NCBI GenBank assembly: GCA_014529385.2
Contig: CM043964.1
Coordinates: forward strand, 103,184,587 to 103,248,586
DNA length: 64,000 bases
Reading direction: 5' to 3'
From: Adiantum capillus-veneris
Lineage: Eukaryota > Streptophyta > Polypodiopsida > Polypodiales > Pteridaceae
Shown here one piece after another: positions 59,501-64,000 of this stretch (positions within the stretch are counted from its first letter, which is position 1; each line of letters starts with the position of its first letter). A model generated the notes under the pieces. That model ran no database searches and had not been told where the DNA came from. It saw nothing but the letters and a program-made list of their open reading frames with translations. The translations under genes and the position numbers were made by a program.

Positions 59501-61139
59501 ATAATTGGGTGTTAAGGTCCACCACTTGTCCAACCTATAAGGTTATATATTAAATGGTATTTTTTCTCATCACTTGTAATGCCCATGATATCTTTTACAT
59601 GGGGGTTTTGTTCCAAGGTCCACCACTTTTCCAAGATAACTCTATTCAAACATAGAGAGAAACAAAGGTCCACCACTTGTCCAAGCTAGGATCCATTGAA
59701 ACATGGAGAGAATGATGCTCCACCATTTATCCAAGATAGGCTGCATTGAAACATGGAGAGAAGCAAGCTTTACCATGTTTCCAAGCTAGGCTCCATTGAA
59801 ACACTCTAGGGGGTTTTATTTCAAGGCCCACCACTTGTTTAACCTATTATCCCTAGTAGCATGAGTGGTTTGGTTTCAAGATTCACCACTTGTACACTCT
59901 ATGTCATTATATTGTGTTAAGGTCCACCACTTGTCCAACCTATAAGGTTATATCTTAAATGGTATCCTTTCTCGCCACTTGAAATGCCCATGATATGTTT
60001 TACATGGGAGTTTCATTCCAAGATCCACCACTTGTCCAAGCTAACCATATTTAAACATAGAGAGAAACAAAGGTCCACGACTTGTCCAAGCTAGGCTCCA
60101 TTGAAACATGGAGAGAAGGAACCTCCACCATTTCTCATAGATAGGCTCCATTAAAACATGGACATAAGTAAGTTCCACCATGTCTCCTAGATGCTAGGCT
60201 CCATTGAAATACGCAAAACCCATGATATTTTGTACATGGGTGATTTACATTCAAGGTCAACCATTTGTCCACCCTATTATCCCTAGTAGGTTTGGTCTCA
60301 CAATTCACCACTTTTCCACTCTATGTCATTATAATAAGAGGAATTGGGTGCTAAGGTCCACCACTTGTCAAGCCTATAAGGTTATACCTTGAATGGTATT
60401 TTTTCTCACCACTTGTAATGCCCATGACATGCTTTACATGGGGGTTTTGTTCCAAGGTTCACCACTTTTCCAAGCTAATTCTATTGAAACATAGAGAGAA
60501 ACAAAGGTCCACCACTTTTCCAATCTAGGCTCCATTGAAACATGGACCTTAATACCAAATTATTCCTAGTAGCATGAGTGATATTTTGTACATGGGGGGT
60601 TTGCATTCAAGGTCCACCACTTGTCCAACCTACTTTTCCTAGTAGGTTTGGTTGCAAGATTCACCACTTGTCCACTCTATGTCATTATATTAATAATAAT
60701 TGGGTGTTAAGGTCCACCACTTGTCCAACCTATAAGGTTATATATTGAATGGTATTTTTTCTCACCACTTGTAATGTCCATGATATGTTTTACATGGGGA
60801 TTTTGTTCCAAGAACCACCACTTGTCCAAGCTAAATCTGTTCAAACATAGAGAGAAACAAACGTCCACCACTTGTCCAAGCTAGGCTCCATTGAAACATG
60901 GAGAGAATGATGCTCCACCATTTATCCAAGATAGACTCCATTGAAACATGGAGAGAAGTAAGCTCCACCATGTCTCGAAGATGCTAGACTCGATTGAAAT
61001 ACCTAAAACCCCTGATACTTTGTACATGGGGGGTTTACATTCAAGGTCCACCACTTGTCCAACCTATTATCCCTAGTAGCATGAGTGGTTTGGTCTCAGG
61101 ATTCACCACTTGTCCACTCTATATCATTATATTAAAAAA
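56560..61139 (-). repeat. Satellite block IV, inverted orientation
   Basis: The same family as blocks I-III but reversed: GGTCCACCACTTGTCC cores with CTCCATTGAAACATGGAG and CTCTATTGAAACATAGAG inverted repeats. Sub-repeat order is the mirror of block II. 56,560-57,100 resembles 63,070-63,600 in direct orientation. The array stops abruptly near 61,139, where a + oriented core (about 61,170) follows. Confidence 0.93.
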
Positions 61140-61483
61140 ATTGGGTTTCCATATCTAAATGGATCTTTTCTTGGATAAGTGGTAGACCTTGAGACCTAAA
61201 TACCCATTCTACACTAGAGCATTGGTTAAGCCTTATGCACTTCAAGCATACCTTTAACAACAAGTAGTAGTTATTAGTTGACTTAAGTCTAGTTGAACTC
61301 CATGGTATTGAGACTAAGAGAGAGTGTAGAATAAAAAAGAGTGAGGATTTTAATTTGACTTTCTTTCTATTAATGAGTAGATCATAGATGGATTTTGGTA
61401 TCTAATAAAACCTTAGGGTAGACAATGTAAAACTCATGTCTATTGTTGTGTTTGCATTAAGTGTTCTTGTTCTTTAATTTCAG

Positions 61484-62259
61484 AACCATTACAGAAAAAT
61501 GGATTGGCTATATGCTGGCATAAATTGAAGAAAACTATTTAATTACCCATCCAACCTTCTCCAAGACCTTGTCCAAGGAATGAATCACCTCCTTATCACC
61601 TACCACTTGCTTTCAAGGACATAAAAAGAGTACTTATCTTGGATCTAGAGGGGTTACTTCTCAAGACAATTGAAATGAAACATGGAGATTCTATGCCATC
61701 TTGGGCTCAACACATGCGACTTGTGGAGGATAAAGATGAAGTTTATCATGTGGTGCGACCAGACGCACAAAGTTTTTTGGATTTTTGTGCTGAATACTTT
61801 GAGCTATGGATATGGAGTTGCTATAACTTAACAAGGGTGCAACGCATCACACAAAAATGTTTTCCTGAGCAGTATACCAAGTTCAAGGTGTTTATGAGTA
61901 ACAAAAATTGCCAAATTCCAAATATCATGTTAGGATTTACAAGGGTTTATCACAAAAATTTGAGTGATATTTGGAAGATATTTGAGGATTTGGATGCAAA
62001 AAATACCTTAATTTTTTATGACACTCCATATAGGGTGATGTGGAACATGCCAGAGACATATCTTATATTTCCAAAGATGTGGAGGCAAACTTCCGAGCAA
62101 CTTCAAAACTTCTTGCAAAGAACCATAATTCCATGGTTGGTAGGATGGTTGTATGCAAGAGATAACAGAGTCTATACATACAACACAATTGTAAATCAGT
62201 ATAGTGATTCTGAGACAAATTATGTCCTTGGTGTGTACTTGTCAACACGAAAGCATTGA
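61484..62259 (+). pseudogene. FCP1/NIF-like HAD protein, copy C, degenerate
   Basis: The acceptor TTTAATTTCAG ends at 61483; the exon would enter in phase 1, as for the SET and copy B exons. A TAA at 61540-61542 interrupts the frame, after which it is open to TGA 62257-62259. There is no in-frame ATG before the domain. A Pro-rich linker leads to VLILDLEGLL (nucleophile Asp codon 61642-61644, second position Glu), FELWIWSCYNLTR, KNLSDIW, and TLIFYDTPYR where copies A and B have LIDDTP/LIDDSP. Loss of the second motif I Asp and of the first motif IV Asp argues against catalysis. About 206 residues, similar in domain length to copy A. Probably a pseudogene or a terminal exon of a gene like the 37-44 kb locus. 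Confidence 0.7.
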
Positions 62260-62979
62260 ATAAATATGGCCATAAGATGCTTTTTTTATTCTAGTGTGTA
62301 TCTTTCAACATTTGTATAATTTGATATAGTCTTTTTTATAAAAAAACAAAGGTGTGTCAATTTTATGAACACTTGAATGGAGTGCACCCTACTCTAAGGG
62401 GACTTCAATGTACTATTGGAGTGCATCCTATTGTAAGGGGACTCTGATGTATTGCTAGAGTGCACCCAAATTTTTGGGGACTCATTTTTTATTTGATTGG
62501 GACCTATGTTGGGTCATATAGTAAAAGAAATTCATTTTTTGTCAATTCATATCGAGGTTGCATTTATTTGTAACTATGAGATAATTGATGTTTGATGTCA
62601 AAATAAAACTTGTAAGTATGGATCAGAGAATTCATGGACTTTAAATATGTGAGAGGGATCTTTTTCTTGGGCACAAATGTTTTCTTGAAGAATTTTGTCA
62701 TTACATACTTTATGTGAAAGAGTTTTAGAACCTAAAAGACTTTGAAAACAAAACTATGGAATCTAAGTGCATGTATTCTTGAATGGCTTGAAAGTTGATG
62801 TATACATGCATGGCGCCTTGATGAAGATTTAGATCTGACAAGATGCAAAGCTAGAATTCTTGGATGTTACCTTTGTCAATTTGGTAATAACATATTTAAC
62901 TTTCTTTTATTATGGGTGAAAAATATATTATTATGTGCATTTGGAACCTAATTGCTTGACCTTCAAACCAAGATTCCTA
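62260..62979. other. AT-rich 3' flank of copy C
   Basis: A short direct repeat ACTCTAAGGGGACTTCAATG / TTGTAAGGGGACTCTGATG occurs near 62,390-62,460, with related GAGTGCACCC blocks. Nothing else recognised. Confidence 0.5.
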
Positions 62980-64000
62980 TGTTATTTTTTCATATACTTT
63001 TTTGTAATGAATTAAGATTGTGGATACAAGGTCCACCACTTGTTCAAGCTAGATCTAAGAAAGTATATATACTGAGTCTTCAAACTAGTAAACCAAGGGA
63101 AGAGAGAAGCAGGGTCCATCACTTGTCCAAGCTTATCTCTAGACAACATAGAGAGATGTTAGGTCTACTAATTGTCCAATATAGTCATGGAAAAATGATA
63201 GAAGGTTGATCCACTTGTCCAACCTATCATCTCTAGTAAAATGGGAGGTTTGGCCTTAAGATTCACCATGTAACCAACCTATACTTCATTGTATTATGAA
63301 GAGTAGAAAAGCAAAGCTCCACCACTTGTCTAAGGTAGTTCCAAAATCAACATGGAGAGAAGAAAGCTTCACCATTTGTCCAAGATAGGTTCCATTAAAA
63401 CATGGAAAACCTCATATATGTTGTACATGGAAGCTTTTTTCCAAGGTCCACCACTTGTCCAAGCTAGGATCCATTAAAACATGGATAGAAACAAGGCTCC
63501 ACAACTCGTCCAACCTTTATAGCTGCAAAGGGTACCGGTAGTCTAAACTAGGCATGGGAAAATAATAGAAGGTCCACCACTTATCCAATATATTATCTCT
63601 AATAGCATGGGAGGTTTGGTCTCAAGATTTAGGAATTGGCTAACCTGTATTTCATTGTATTATGATGAATTTGGTTTTAAAGTCAACTACTTATCTAAGC
63701 TATAAGTTTATATCTTGAATGGTATTCCTTCCCATCACTTAGAAAACCAATGATATGTTGTACATGGGGGGGTTTGTTACAAGGTCCACCACTTGTCCAA
63801 GCTAGTTTCATTGAAACATGGATGAAGACAAGCTCCACCATTTGTTAAATCTAGACTCCATTGAAATCTAGAAAATCCATTCTATGTTGTACATGGGGTT
63901 TTTGTTTTAAGGTCCAACACTTGTCCAAGCTAAGATCCATTGAAACATGGAGTAGAGAAACACTCCACCACTTGTCCAAGCTAGGAAACATTGATAGTAG
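62980..64000 (-). repeat. Satellite block V, inverted orientation, runs off the window
   Basis: GGTCCACCACTTGT-type cores throughout. Its first about 110 bp are the inverted partner of 36,840-36,965, and 63,070-63,600 is a direct copy of 56,560-57,100. The array continues past the window end. Confidence 0.9.

Overview
The window looks like nuclear DNA of a large, repeat-rich land-plant genome, most probably a fern or another early-diverging lineage. This rests on spliceosomal introns with plant-like GTAAGT/CAG sites, a Tat-like Ty3/gypsy element with a second RNase H domain, a DUF7869-type protein, and three FCP1-like domains with the plant 'DLNGLL' signature. The lineage call is inference. 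No bacterial operons, rRNA or tRNA genes were seen.

Layout. 0-3 kb: the 3' part of an FCP1-like gene (copy A, + strand) and a three-exon gene of unknown function on the - strand with a transit-peptide-like N-terminus. 3-4.4 kb: nothing supported. 4.5-6.7 kb: a Ty3/gypsy integrase relic. 6.7-11.4 kb: a strongly decayed coding relic whose upstream part is a D5/P4-type SF3 helicase; it is littered with stops that read as C-to-T changes and is interrupted by a 196-bp inverted duplication. 11.5-14.7 kb: a DUF7869 protein gene (- strand) broken by one in-frame TGA. 14.8-37 kb: a huge satellite built on the core GGACAAGTGGTGGACC. Seven diverged sub-repeats of about 60 bp make units of about 425-445 bp, three units make a 1,309-bp period, and a 2.8-kb block is duplicated. 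Two 1.34-kb non-autonomous elements sit at TTAA sites inside it.

37-56 kb: a + strand multi-exon locus. It encodes a ParB-like 'DGQHS' domain, a region resembling a dead beta-class DNA aminomethyltransferase, a SET domain exon, and an FCP1-like exon (copy B). Satellite DNA fills its introns. An 11.4-kb Tat-like LTR retrotransposon (44,501-55,895, antisense, 4-bp CTAG target duplication) split copy B; across the empty site the reading frame continues to a stop at 56,009-56,011. The element carries two paralogous small ORFs upstream of gag.

56.6-61.1 kb and 63-64 kb hold the same satellite in opposite orientation, flanking a third, more degenerate FCP1-like copy (C, 61.5-62.3 kb).

How it fits together: the DUF7869 gene and the ParB-like/SET/FCP1-like locus are divergent and both point away from the long satellite. 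In both, the first ATG lies just after a splice acceptor, so the satellite probably sits in 5' introns. The most unusual content is the ParB-like + methyltransferase-like + SET/FCP1-like combination, with two phase-compatible alternative 3' exons.
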